From NCBI GenBank assembly GCA_014380155.1, contig JACMKJ010000040.1:1-22226 (forward strand): a stretch of 22,226 bases of DNA, given 5' to 3'. This DNA is from Rhizobacter sp. Lineage in GTDB: Bacteria; Pseudomonadota; Gammaproteobacteria; Burkholderiales; Burkholderiaceae_C. How positions within the stretch are numbered: position 1 is the first letter of the stretch; each line of letters opens with the position of its first letter. The notes under the pieces were generated by a model. That model was not told the DNA's origin. It did no database searches and worked only from the letters and a program-made list of their open reading frames with translations. Made by a program: the position numbers and the translations under genes. Shown here one piece after another: positions 1 through 7,292 of this stretch.

Positions 1-666
1 CGGCTGGCCACCGGCTGCAGCCAGCAGCACCTCGGGTTGTGCGACTTGTTGTTGCGCCAGCCAGGCGCTGGCCACGTCGGCCGCCGGCAAGGCCAGCGGC
101 ACCGCCTGGCAGCGGCTGCGGATGGTGGGCAACAAGGCGTCGGGCGCGCCGCAGCTCAGCACGAAGCGTGCATCGCCGGGGGGTTCTTCGAGCGTCTTGA
201 GCAAGGTGTTGGCGGCAATCGCGTTCATGCGCTCGGCGGGGTGTATGAGCACCACCTTGCGCCGCCCGCGCGCCGAGGTGCTTTGCGCGAAAGACACCGC
301 CTTGCGCACCGCCTCCACCTTGATCTCCTTGCTGGGCTTGCTCTTCGACGACTTGCCGCCCTCGCCGTCGTCAGCCTCTTCACCCGCGCCCCAGCCCAGC
401 GACTCGCGCAAGGCCTCGGGCAGCAGCACCAACAGGTCGGGGTGCGAATGCGCCTGCACCAGGCGGCAGCTGGCACAGGCGCCGCAGGGTTGTTGTGCGG
501 GATTCGTTTCGCACAGCCAGGCCTGGGCCAGCGTCAACGCCAGCTCGAACTGGCCAATGCCTTGCGGCCCGTGGATCAACAGCGCGTGGCCACGCTGCGT
601 GCGCAATGCTTCTTCCAGCGGCACGCCCAGCCAGGGCAGCGGCAATTGGCCGTCTTGGCCTACCAC
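1..666 (-). CDS. holB: DNA polymerase III subunit delta-prime, N-terminal part (cut by window edge)
   Basis: The clamp-loader delta-prime subunit helps load the beta sliding clamp during replication. The 222 visible residues show the family order: a P-loop-like HGPQGIGQF (32-40), a zinc-module cluster (C52, C61, C64, C67 in CGACASC), LLKTLEEPP (155-163) and IRSRC (182-186). The P-loop has Gln where an ATPase would have Lys, which fits the non-hydrolysing role known for delta-prime. A charged low-complexity stretch rich in G, E, D, K and S lies at about 94-115, between the zinc module and the next helix, and looks like a lineage insertion. No in-frame ATG is present near the 5' end; the GTG at 666 overlaps the tmk stop and gives a natural N-terminus, so I chose it. 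It is the last visible gene of mltG-tmk-holB. The C-terminal part lies beyond base 1. Identity is firm; the exact start is less certain. Confidence 0.93.
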   Translation of the reverse strand, partial: MVGQDGQLPLPWLGVPLEEALRTQRGHALLIHGPQGIGQFELALTLAQAWLCETNPAQQPCGACASCRLVQAHSHPDLLVLLPEALRESLGWGAGEEADDGEGGKSSKSKPSKEIKVEAVRKAVSFAQSTSARGRRKVVLIHPAERMNAIAANTLLKTLEEPPGDARFVLSCGAPDALLPTIRSRCQAVPLALPAADVASAWLAQQQVAQPEVLLAAAGGQP

Positions 667-1271
667 CCGCGCTGCTCCATCTGCGCGACCACTTGCGCCC
701 AGACCTGCTCGCGCGATTGGGCCGCGTCGAGGCGCGCAAAACGTTGCGGCGACTGTTCCATGCGGTGTGCATAGCCTTGCCGCACGCGGTTGAAAAAATG
801 CACGTCGAGCTGCTCGAAGCGGTCGGGCGAGCGCGCTGCCGCCCGGCGCTCGGCCGCCGTCTCGGCGGGCAGGTCGAACCAGAAAGTCAGCGCAGGCTGC
901 AAGCCTTGTTGCACCCAGGTCTCGAGCGTGCTCAACACGTCGCTGTCGAATCCGCGGCCCGCGCCCTGGTAGGCGAAGGTCGCGTCGGTGAAACGGTCGC
1001 ACAGCACGCTGTGGCCTTGCGCGAGCGCGGGTGCGATCACCTGTTGAATATGGTCTCGGCGCGCGGCGAACACCAGCAGCGCTTCGGTCAGCGGGTCCAT
1101 GGCCGATTGCAGGATCTGCCCGCGCAAGGTCTCAGCCAAGGGTGTGCCGCCCGGCTCGCGGGTGCAGACCACGTGCTGCCCCATGTGGCGCAGGCGCTCG
1201 GCCAGGGCGTCGATGTGGGTCGACTTGCCGGCGCCGTCGATGCCTTCGAAGGTGATGAAACGGCCGCTCAT
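660..1271 (-). CDS. tmk: Thymidylate kinase
   Basis: This enzyme phosphorylates dTMP to dTDP with ATP, in cytosolic dTTP synthesis. The 203-residue product has the usual length. It shows the P-loop EGIDGAGKST (9-18), the TREPGG motif (38-42 region) that contacts the dTMP phosphate, a CDRFTDATFAYQG segment carrying the DR motif, and the lid-type segment with RSPDRFE. The ATG overlaps the mltG stop as ATGA, and the tmk stop overlaps the proposed GTG start of holB, so the three genes are almost certainly one translationally coupled transcript. The mltG-tmk-holB order is a common proteobacterial arrangement. Nothing looks truncated or unusual. Confidence 0.97.
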   Translation of the reverse strand: MSGRFITFEGIDGAGKSTHIDALAERLRHMGQHVVCTREPGGTPLAETLRGQILQSAMDPLTEALLVFAARRDHIQQVIAPALAQGHSVLCDRFTDATFAYQGAGRGFDSDVLSTLETWVQQGLQPALTFWFDLPAETAAERRAAARSPDRFEQLDVHFFNRVRQGYAHRMEQSPQRFARLDAAQSREQVWAQVVAQMEQRGW

Positions 1272-2266
1272 CTTTGATACTGGTTCACGGCCCGATTGTG
1301 CTCGGTCAACGATTCGCTGAACTGGCTGCTGCCGTCGCCACGCGCCACGAAGTACAGCGCCTTGGTGGCATCGGGTTTCACCGCAGCCAGCAGCGAAGCG
1401 CGGCCCGGCATGGCAATCGGCGTTGGCGGCAGGCCGCCGCGGGTGTAGGTGTTGAAGGGTGTGTCGGCGAGCAGGTCGCGTTTGCGCAGGTTGCCGTCGA
1501 AACGCTCGCCCAGCCCGTAGATCACCGTCGGGTCGGTTTGCAGTGGCATGCCGATGCGCAGGCGGTTGACGAACACGCCGGCCACCAGGCCGCGGTCTTT
1601 GGCGGCGCCGGTTTCTTTTTCGACGATCGAGGCGAGGATGAGCGCATCGTTGGCGCTGCGCAGTGGCGTGTTAGCCGCGCGCTCGGCCCAGGCTGCGTCC
1701 AGCTGGCGCTGCATGGTGCGGTAGGCGCGTTGGAGCACCGCCAGGTCGCTCGCGCCTTTGCTGAAGGCGTAGGTGTCGGGGTAGAAGCGGCCTTCGGCGG
1801 GCACACCGGGTGCGCCGATCGCCGTCATCAGATCGGCCTCGCTCATGGCGGCGGTGGTCTGCTTCAGTTCGGGCGCTTTGGCCAGCTCGGCGCGGAACTG
1901 CCGGAAGGTCCAGCCTTCGATCAGCCGCACGGTGGCCATGACCTCTTCGCCGCGCACCATCTTGTCGAGCAGCGTTCGTGGTGTGACACCCGGGCCGACC
2001 GCATAACTGCCCGCGCGAATCTTGCGCGCCTGGCCCGACCAACGAAACCACTCATACAACAAGAGCGGCTCGGCCCGCACACCAGCCTGCACCCAGGCAT
2101 TGACCACTTCACGCGGCGAGGTCTTGGGTTCGATCGACACTTCGACTGTGTTGCTCGCGAGCTCCAGCGGCTGCTCCAGCCACCACACGGCCGCAGCCAC
2201 GGCGCCTCCCGCGGCCAACACGGCCAGCAGCACGATCGACAGAAAGAGCCGTCGCAGAAACTTCAC
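1268..2266 (-). CDS. mltG: Endolytic murein transglycosylase MltG
   Basis: MltG is an inner-membrane lytic transglycosylase that cuts nascent glycan strands and is thought to terminate peptidoglycan polymerisation. From the GTG at 2266 the product is 332 residues, close to the family length of about 340. It has an N-terminal membrane anchor (about 6-29), a LysM-like region (about 38-115), and the YceG catalytic domain with FYPDTYAF (161-168), LASIVEKET (211-219, likely catalytic Glu216), VFVNRLRIGMPLQTDPTVIYG (231-251) and the Y-x-R-x-GLPPTPI signature near 274-284. The open frame continues upstream to 2476, but that part lacks membrane-protein character and overlaps ygfZ on the other strand, so I reject it. 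No in-frame ATG lies near the anchor. It is the first gene of mltG-tmk-holB and diverges from ygfZ across 75 bases. Confidence 0.93.
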   Translation of the reverse strand: MKFLRRLFLSIVLLAVLAAGGAVAAAVWWLEQPLELASNTVEVSIEPKTSPREVVNAWVQAGVRAEPLLLYEWFRWSGQARKIRAGSYAVGPGVTPRTLLDKMVRGEEVMATVRLIEGWTFRQFRAELAKAPELKQTTAAMSEADLMTAIGAPGVPAEGRFYPDTYAFSKGASDLAVLQRAYRTMQRQLDAAWAERAANTPLRSANDALILASIVEKETGAAKDRGLVAGVFVNRLRIGMPLQTDPTVIYGLGERFDGNLRKRDLLADTPFNTYTRGGLPPTPIAMPGRASLLAAVKPDATKALYFVARGDGSSQFSESLTEHNRAVNQYQR

Positions 2267-2341
2267 AAACAGCGTGGGCGTGCGGCGCGGCGCATCAACC
2301 CTGATATCAGTTGGCTCATGGGGTCTGATGATAATCGGCGC

Positions 2342-3259
2342 ATGACGAACCTCCACTCGCTCAACGGTGCCGCGCCCCTTCCCCACTGGGGGCTGATCCG
2401 AGCCCACGGCGCCGAGGCCGCGAGCTTCTTGCACGGCCAGTTGACCAACGACTTCGAGCTGCTCGACGGCGCCCACGCGCGCCTCGCCGGTTACTGCTCC
2501 GCCAAGGGCCGCTTGCTGGCGAGCTTTATCGGCTGGAAGCGAGCCGACGACGAGGTGCTGCTGGCCTGCAGCGCCGACCTGCTCGCGCCCACGATGAAAC
2601 GCCTGTCGATGTTTGTGCTGCGTGCCAAGTGCAAGCTCAGCGATGCCAAGGCGCAGTGGCAGTTGATGGGTCTCGCCGGTGAATCCGCATCAAGCTGGCT
2701 GGGTGAGGCGGCGCCGGCCGAGGTGTGGGGCAAGACTTCACGCGATGGCGCCGAGATCATTCGCCTGCCCGATGCGGCCGGTACACCGCGCTACCTGTGG
2801 GCCGCGCCGACCGACGTCGCCCTGCCCGCCCTGCCCGCGCTCGACCCCGCCATCTGGCGCCGGGGCGAGGTGGAGAGCGGTGTAGTGAACATCGAGGCCG
2901 CCACGGTCGACCAGTTCGTGCCGCAAATGCTCAACTACGAACTGCTCGGTGGCGTCGACTTCAAGAAAGGCTGCTACCCCGGCCAGGAGATCGTGGCCCG
3001 CAGCCAGTACCGCGGCACCATCAAGCGGCGCACCTTTCTGTTCAACAGCGACACACCCGCCGCTGCCGGGCAGGAAGTTTTTCACAGTGCAGACCCCAGC
3101 CAGCCGGCCGGGCTGGTGGCCAATGCCGCCGGCCGCAGCTCGCTGGTCGAGCTGAAACTCTCGGCGCTGGGCAACGGAAGCCTGCACCTGGGCAGCCCGC
3201 AAGGCCCGGAGCTCCTGCAAGCCGAGTTGCCTTACGCGGTGCCCGTCGAGGCCGCCTGA
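2342..3259 (+). CDS. ygfZ: YgfZ-type folate-binding protein for iron-sulfur cluster assembly or repair
   Basis: YgfZ proteins resemble the glycine-cleavage T-protein, bind tetrahydrofolate and support certain Fe-S enzymes. The 305-residue product shows the family signature KGCYPGQE (209-216) with the conserved Cys211, and the N-terminal substrate-tunnel segment GQLTNDF (32-38). The C-terminal beta-barrel domain follows (about 225-300). The frame is open well upstream, but the ATG at 2342 starts a typical N-terminus (MTNLHSLNGAAPLPHWGLIR). There is no clear Shine-Dalgarno. A GATAAT box lies only 6 bases before the ATG (2330-2335), so a leaderless transcript is possible but unproven. It diverges from mltG. 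The next gene starts 59 bases after its stop. Confidence 0.94.
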   Translation: MTNLHSLNGAAPLPHWGLIRAHGAEAASFLHGQLTNDFELLDGAHARLAGYCSAKGRLLASFIGWKRADDEVLLACSADLLAPTMKRLSMFVLRAKCKLSDAKAQWQLMGLAGESASSWLGEAAPAEVWGKTSRDGAEIIRLPDAAGTPRYLWAAPTDVALPALPALDPAIWRRGEVESGVVNIEAATVDQFVPQMLNYELLGGVDFKKGCYPGQEIVARSQYRGTIKRRTFLFNSDTPAAAGQEVFHSADPSQPAGLVANAAGRSSLVELKLSALGNGSLHLGSPQGPELLQAELPYAVPVEAA

Positions 3260-3318
3260 AACAAAGCGGCCGGCCATCCGCGGCAACAGTTCACACCGCC
3301 GTCGTTTGCAGGCCCATC

Positions 3319-3621
3319 GTGCGCGAATTGTTCATCTACTATCGAACGACGATTGAAAACGCGGCCGTCTTGCACGACGCGGCGCTGGCCCTGCAGGCTG
3401 ATCTGCGGGCCCGGCACCCGGGCTTGCAGACACGGCTGCTGCGCCGCCCCGAAGCGGCAGATGGACAGCACACCTGGATGGAAACCTACGCCGCGCCCTT
3501 GAGCCCCAACGGCATCACCGATTCGCTGCAACGCGAGATCGAATGCGCCGCCCACGCCAAGCTGGCTTCGCTGATCAACGGCCCACGCCACATCGAGGGC
3601 TTTGACGCATGTGCCTCGTAG
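3319..3621 (+). CDS. DUF4936 family small protein
   Basis: A 100-residue protein of unknown function. The sequence VRELFIYYRTTIENAAVLHDAALALQ..., then RHPGLQTRLLRR, then HTWMETYA, matches the pattern I recall for the DUF4936 family of betaproteobacteria. That assignment is from memory of the motif order, not from a search. The fold is probably a small alpha/beta (ferredoxin-like) domain: strand ELFIYY, a helix, a strand with LLRR, then TWMETY and a final helix. I chose the GTG at 3319 because the conserved N-terminus begins there and upstream codons are out-of-frame ygfZ sequence. The 3' end overlaps the next gene by 13 bases, which suggests translational coupling. No signal peptide or membrane segment is present. 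Confidence 0.8.
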   Translation: MRELFIYYRTTIENAAVLHDAALALQADLRARHPGLQTRLLRRPEAADGQHTWMETYAAPLSPNGITDSLQREIECAAHAKLASLINGPRHIEGFDACAS

Positions 3622-4571
3622 CCCTCGCACTTGATCAGTCGCGGCGCTTCCCGCTGGTGGTAGCCACCAACCGCGACGAATTTTTCAAACGCCCCGCCGC
3701 ACGCCTGAGCTGGTGGTCACCCGGCCCCGGCCTGCCCGACATCCTGGGTGGGCGTGACCTCGAAGCCGGCGGCACCTGGCTGGGCTTGACCACACAAGGC
3801 CGCCTCGCGCTCGTCACCAATGTGCGCGACCCCGGGGCCAAGGACCCGTCGGCGCCTTCGCGCGGTGTGCTGGTGCCGCGCTGGTTGGCTGGCGACCTCA
3901 CCTCCGATCGCTTCTGGATGCACGCCGCGCTGTCGGGCCACAACGGCTTCAACCTGGTGGCTGCCGATTTCCACCGCGGCGAATGTTTTTTCGCCTCGAA
4001 CCTCGACGCCAACCCCGTGCGACTGGAGCGTGGTCTGTTCGGCCTGTCGAACGCTTCGCTCGATACGCCTTGGCCCAAGGTTGTTTCACTGAAAGAACAT
4101 GTGCGCGACGCGATCGACACCAGCGACTCGCTCGACGTGCTCACCACCCGCTTGTTCGACGCCCTCGCCGACCGCACACCCGCGCCAGACGACCAGCTGC
4201 CATCGACCGGCCTGGCGCACGACCTGGAGCGAGCTTTGTCATCGGCCTTCATCCGCACGGCCGACGCCAATTACGGCACCCGCTGCACCACGCTGGTGGT
4301 GACCGAGCGCGTCAACAAGCGCCTGGTCACCCACGTGCTGGAGCGCACCTTCAGCCCGGCGGGCGGCATGGCCCTGCTGCGCCGCTCGACGCTGAAAGAC
4401 TGGCCGCCGCGTTACTCCGAAGACATTCCGTCTGAAGGTGTGGCCCAGGCGGCGGTGACTGAAAGCGAAGAGGCTGCGGTCGAAGCTGTCCCCGTGCGCA
4501 AAACCCGCGTACGCAGCCTGCTCAAGCCCGAAGGTTCGCGCCGCAAACGGCCAGCAACGAGCGCTGCCTAG
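3609..4571 (+). CDS. NRDE / TANGO2 family protein
   Basis: The family is named after its N-terminal Asn-Arg-Asp-Glu motif, seen here as NRDEFF at 21-26. The product starts Met-Cys, so removal of Met would expose Cys2, as in N-terminal-nucleophile hydrolase-like folds. WLGLTTQGRLALVTNVRDP (57-75) and NGFNLVAAD (115-123) are further family-type segments. Eukaryotic TANGO2 is linked to acyl-CoA or haem handling; the bacterial function is not settled. The 320-residue length is somewhat longer than the roughly 260 usual for the family. The excess is a C-terminal tail after about 275 that is rich in E, A and V and ends in basic residues (KTRVRSLLKPEGSRRKR), probably disordered. Its start overlaps the DUF4936 gene. 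Confidence 0.9.
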   Translation: MCLVALALDQSRRFPLVVATNRDEFFKRPAARLSWWSPGPGLPDILGGRDLEAGGTWLGLTTQGRLALVTNVRDPGAKDPSAPSRGVLVPRWLAGDLTSDRFWMHAALSGHNGFNLVAADFHRGECFFASNLDANPVRLERGLFGLSNASLDTPWPKVVSLKEHVRDAIDTSDSLDVLTTRLFDALADRTPAPDDQLPSTGLAHDLERALSSAFIRTADANYGTRCTTLVVTERVNKRLVTHVLERTFSPAGGMALLRRSTLKDWPPRYSEDIPSEGVAQAAVTESEEAAVEAVPVRKTRVRSLLKPEGSRRKRPATSAA

Positions 4572-4594
4572 GGGCTTGCCGCCCAAGCCCACAC

Positions 4595-4945
4595 GTGACC
4601 CCACGCAAGACTTACCATGCGGCCGTGCGACGCCTGTTCCTCCTGCTGCTGATTGTTCTGCTCCCGCTGCGGGCTTGGGCGGGCGATTTCATGAGCGTTC
4701 AAATGGCGACGAGCGGCAGCGGCGTACCCGCCGTGCATGCCATGCCACCCGACTGCCCGATGCACTCTTCCGCAGACACCGCCGCGGAAAGCTGCGAGTC
4801 TTGCGAGCTGTGCATTCCTTTCGCAGAGATCTCGGCCGCCGTGATCGACATCGTCGAGCCCGCAGCGCATTCGAAGCCGCTGATGTGGGGAGTCGACTTC
4901 ATCAGCGCCCCTCCAGCACCCGCCCTCAAACCCCCCATTTCCTGA
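4595..4945 (+). CDS. Small exported Cys/His/Met-rich protein (DUF2946-like), possible metal binder
   Basis: I do not firmly recognise the family; size and layout resemble DUF2946-type small exported proteins. It has a signal peptide (basic VRR, then LFLLLLIVLLPL, then an RAWAG cleavage region near residue 29). After that come a His-Met-Cys-Met-His cluster (HAMPPDCPMH, 49-57) and a CESCELC cluster (67-73). These soft ligands suggest copper or another thiophilic metal; that is inference. The start is uncertain: GTG at 4595 gives 116 residues, while an in-frame GTG at 4625 would place the arginines directly before the hydrophobic core (106 residues). Neither has a good Shine-Dalgarno. It is the first gene of a four-gene cassette ending in MerP-like and MerT-like genes, which supports a metal role. 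Confidence 0.72.
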   Translation: MTPRKTYHAAVRRLFLLLLIVLLPLRAWAGDFMSVQMATSGSGVPAVHAMPPDCPMHSSADTAAESCESCELCIPFAEISAAVIDIVEPAAHSKPLMWGVDFISAPPAPALKPPIS

Positions 4946-5019
4946 TCTCCAAGCCCAAAGTGCGCCCGCAATTCGTTGCGGTGACATGAACCGTGGCTCA
5001 CCACGAGCCACTGCTGGAG

Positions 5020-5661
5020 ATGAGATTGAAAAAACTGCTTCTGGCCGCGGCATGGGCCTGTGCCGGCGCCGCCACCGCGGCACCCATGGGTTTCAAAGAC
5101 AGCACCATGGCCATGGGTGACTACGGACCGAACTGGCAGGAAGCCTGGGTCAACCACGCGCTGACCGCACGCGATGCGATCGGCGTGGGCGGCTTGTTCA
5201 TGCGCTCGGACGACGAGACCCAGACCCGCACGCTCGCCGAGCTCAACTACACCCGGCTGGTGAAGCGGTGGAACCTGAGCGACGCGCAAGCCAACGTGTG
5301 GTTCTTCGCCGGTGTGGGCGCCATTCGCGGAAACGACTTCTCAGGCTCGAAGCTCGCGTGGGCGCCCGGTGTGCAGGTGGACTACGAGACGACCCGTGTC
5401 TATCTGGCCGCCACCGGTCGGCTGTACCGAGCCGACGCCCTGAACCACGATTTCGCTTCGGTTCGTGCCGGGTTTTCGTTCTACGAAGTCGACTACGACG
5501 AGATCCAACCCTGGTTGGTGTTGGAAGCCCGCCGCATGCGCGGCCTGTCAGACCAAACCGAGCTCACGCCCATGCTGCGGCTCATTCACAAACGCTACTT
5601 CGTCGAGCTCGGGGTCAACAACTCCAAGCAGGCTCGCGCAAGTTTCATGTACATCTTCTGA
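5020..5661 (+). CDS. Probable outer-membrane beta-barrel protein of metal cassette, unknown function
   Basis: A 213-residue exported protein that I do not recognise. The signal peptide (MRLKKLLLAAAWACAGAATAA, cleavage near 22) is clear. The mature part has alternating polar and hydrophobic strands (GVGGLFMRS, LAELNYTRLV, ANVWFFAGVGA, TRVYLAATGRLY, SVRAGFSFYEV, PWLVLEARRM, RYFVELGVNN) and ends in Phe (SFMYIF), the usual C-terminal signal of outer-membrane barrels. About eight strands fit the length. The frame extends to a GTG at 4993, but the signal peptide starts at the ATG at 5020; a TTG at 5026, six bases after GGAG, is a credible alternative. Eleven bases separate it from the MerP-like gene, so the two are probably co-transcribed. 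A metal-passage or sensing role is inferred only from neighbours. Confidence 0.8.
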   Translation: MRLKKLLLAAAWACAGAATAAPMGFKDSTMAMGDYGPNWQEAWVNHALTARDAIGVGGLFMRSDDETQTRTLAELNYTRLVKRWNLSDAQANVWFFAGVGAIRGNDFSGSKLAWAPGVQVDYETTRVYLAATGRLYRADALNHDFASVRAGFSFYEVDYDEIQPWLVLEARRMRGLSDQTELTPMLRLIHKRYFVELGVNNSKQARASFMYIF

Positions 5662-5672
5662 AAGGAACTCCG

Positions 5673-6008
5673 ATGAAAAACCTGTCCCACCTCCTCGTTG
5701 CCGCGCTGCTTGCCGGCACCACCGCATCGGCTTTTGCCGCCACCAGCGTCAAGGTCGGCGTCAACGGCATGGTGTGCGCCTTCTGCGCACAAGGCATCGA
5801 AAAGCGGCTGTCGCAGCTCCCCGCAACGCAGGCCGTCTATGTCGACTTGAAGCAAAAGATCGTGGCCGTCGAGGCCAAGCAGGGGCAGACGCTGGACACC
5901 AAGGCCATCGCAGCCGAGATCACCGATGCAGGCTACGACGTGAAGACGCTTGAGACAGTCGAGCAGTCGCTGGCCGAGATCAAGGCCAGTATCAAGGCCA
6001 AGAAATGA
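5673..6008 (+). CDS. Periplasmic heavy-metal-associated (MerP-like) protein
   Basis: A 111-residue exported protein with one HMA domain. The signal peptide (MKNLSHLLVAALLAGTTASAFA) is followed by the metal motif GMVCAFC (32-38) with Cys35 and Cys38, then GIEKRL, the beta strand QAVYVDLKQKIVAVEA and the C-terminal AEITDAGYDV of the fold. HMA domains bind Cu(I), Hg(II), Zn(II) or Cd(II) through the two cysteines; the metal cannot be told here. A short charged tail (EQSLAEIKASIKAKK) follows the domain. AAGGA at 5662-5666 is a good ribosome site for the ATG at 5673. The stop overlaps the start of the MerT-like gene as ATGA, as expected for a soluble carrier handing metal to its membrane partner. 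Confidence 0.9.
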   Translation: MKNLSHLLVAALLAGTTASAFAATSVKVGVNGMVCAFCAQGIEKRLSQLPATQAVYVDLKQKIVAVEAKQGQTLDTKAIAAEITDAGYDVKTLETVEQSLAEIKASIKAKK

Positions 6009-6406
6009 GCCCTGACGGCATCGCCGAATCCAGAACGGGCCTGTGGACCTCGGTGCTGAGCCTGTTCGCCAGCTCCAGCACCCTGGTCTGCTGCGCGCTG
6101 CCGGCGTTGCTGGTGGCACTGGGTGCAGGGGCTGCGCTCTCATCGCTGGTGTCGGTCTTCCCGCAGCTGGTCTGGCTGAGCGAACACAAGCTGGCGCTTT
6201 TTGTGTTCGCCGGGCTGGCCATGGCCGTGAGCGGTGGCCTGCAATGGCGCAACCGGAATGCACCCTGCCCGGCTGACCCGGCGCTCGGACGGGCCTGCCT
6301 CGCCACCCGCAAGGCCTCAGCGCGTGTCTACGGGGTCAGTGTGCTGGTCTACCTGGCGGGAGCCTGGTTCGCGTTTGTTCAACCGGCGCTGTCTGGCAGC
6401 AGCTAG
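6005..6406 (+). CDS. MerT-like membrane metal transport protein
   Basis: A 133-residue inner-membrane protein with hydrophobic segments at about 18-44, 46-58, 62-79 and 106-127. The first carries a Cys-Cys pair (C29-C30 in STLVCCALPALLVALGAG). A second pair (C88, C98 in CPADPALGRAC) lies in the loop before the last helix. This layout is that of the mercuric transporter MerT, which takes Hg(II) from MerP at the helix-1 cysteines and passes it to the loop cysteines. Overall sequence differs from classical MerT, and no merR or merA is near, so mercury specificity is not assured. The ATGA overlap with the HMA gene implies coupled expression. A 10-bp-stem hairpin starts 12 bases after the stop. 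Confidence 0.82.
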   Translation: MSPDGIAESRTGLWTSVLSLFASSSTLVCCALPALLVALGAGAALSSLVSVFPQLVWLSEHKLALFVFAGLAMAVSGGLQWRNRNAPCPADPALGRACLATRKASARVYGVSVLVYLAGAWFAFVQPALSGSS

Positions 6407-6417
6407 ACCGAGGCCTC

Positions 6418-6443
6418 GTGCGCAGCCCTCACAGGCTGCGCAC
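6418..6443. terminator. Hairpin between convergent genes, possible bidirectional terminator
   Basis: GTGCGCAGCC, loop CTCACA, GGCTGCGCAC form a perfect 10-bp GC-rich stem. It lies 11 bases past the MerT-like stop and contains the stop codon of the convergent thioesterase-GNAT gene (6429-6431). Neither strand has a T run after it, so it is not a textbook intrinsic terminator. It may slow polymerase or protect both 3' ends. Confidence 0.5.
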
Positions 6444-7292
6444 CATCTCGATGTGCGGAATGCCGACCTCTTCGAACATCACGCCCCGAGGCACAAACCC
6501 GGCACGCGTGTAGAAGGCCGCAGCCGAAGCCTGTGCGTGCAGCACCGCCTCGCGGTAGCCGCGCTCGCGTGCCGTTTTCATCAGCGCATCCAGCACCGAA
6601 CGCCCGACGCCGCTGCTGCGCATGGTCTGGCTCACGGCCATGCGGCCGATCTTGGCAACACCCGGCACGTGCTCCAGCAAACGCCCGGTGCCAAGCGGCT
6701 GGCCAAAGCGGTTGTAGGCCACGGCGTGGATGCAGCCTGGGTCGGGGTCGGCTTCGTCCCACTCCATCTGCATCGGGATGCCCTGCTCTTCAATGAACAC
6801 CGCCGTGCGGATACGCCCTGCATCGCGCCCCAGCTCGGCCCAGTCGCCCACACGCACCTCGACCATCGGCTTGCCGGCCTCGAAGCCTTGCAGCAGGTCG
6901 CGCAACTCTTGCGGCACCGGCTTCGAGGTTTGTGTGGCCGGGTCGGCAAACACATAGACCAGCTCGCCGGTGATGAGCGGCTGGTCGTTGCGCATCACGG
7001 CGCAGTTGAACACCAGCGACGAGGTGCCGATGCGCGCACAGCGCACGCCGATTTCGAGCACGTCGTCGTAACGCGCCGAGCCGAGGTACTCGACTGTGGC
7101 CTTGCGCACATAGAGATCACCACCCAGGTAGGCCATGGTCTCCGTGTAGGGCATGGCGAGGGCACGCCAGTAGCCGCCAACCGCGGTGTCGAAGTACATC
7201 AGGTAATGGCCGTTGAAGACGATCTTCTGCATGTCGACCTCGGCCCAGCGCACACGCAGGCGCTCGACGAACCGGAACTCGTTTCTCTTCAT
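6429..7292 (-). CDS. Fusion of YbgC/FadM-type acyl-CoA thioesterase and GNAT acetyltransferase
   Basis: One 287-residue chain with two enzyme domains. Residues about 5-135 are a 4HBT hot-dog thioesterase: RVRWAEVDMQKIVFNGHYLMYFD carries the conserved Asp20 and the family pattern, followed by VEYLGSARYDDVLEIGVR. Residues about 147-287 are a GNAT N-acyltransferase: VFIEEQGIPMQMEWDEAD resembles the ElaA subgroup, RSSGVGRSVL (226-235) is the acetyl-CoA pyrophosphate loop, and AAAFYTRAGFVPRG is motif B. No frameshift separates the domains. The frame runs far upstream through the esterase gene, but the ATG at 7292 begins the conserved N-terminus and overlaps the esterase stop by four bases (ATGA). 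Substrates are unknown: the first half should release acyl groups from CoA, the second should transfer one. Confidence 0.9.
   Translation of the reverse strand: MKRNEFRFVERLRVRWAEVDMQKIVFNGHYLMYFDTAVGGYWRALAMPYTETMAYLGGDLYVRKATVEYLGSARYDDVLEIGVRCARIGTSSLVFNCAVMRNDQPLITGELVYVFADPATQTSKPVPQELRDLLQGFEAGKPMVEVRVGDWAELGRDAGRIRTAVFIEEQGIPMQMEWDEADPDPGCIHAVAYNRFGQPLGTGRLLEHVPGVAKIGRMAVSQTMRSSGVGRSVLDALMKTARERGYREAVLHAQASAAAFYTRAGFVPRGVMFEEVGIPHIEMVRSL

Noticed and set aside
2267..2476. N-terminal extension of mltG up to 2476
   Set aside because: It overlaps the divergent ygfZ gene and would place about 70 hydrophilic residues before the membrane anchor; the GTG at 2266 gives the family length.
6005..6406. 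Calling the membrane gene merT and the cassette a mercury resistance operon
   Set aside because: Only topology and cysteine positions match; overall sequence differs and there is no merR or merA, so a mercury label would overreach.
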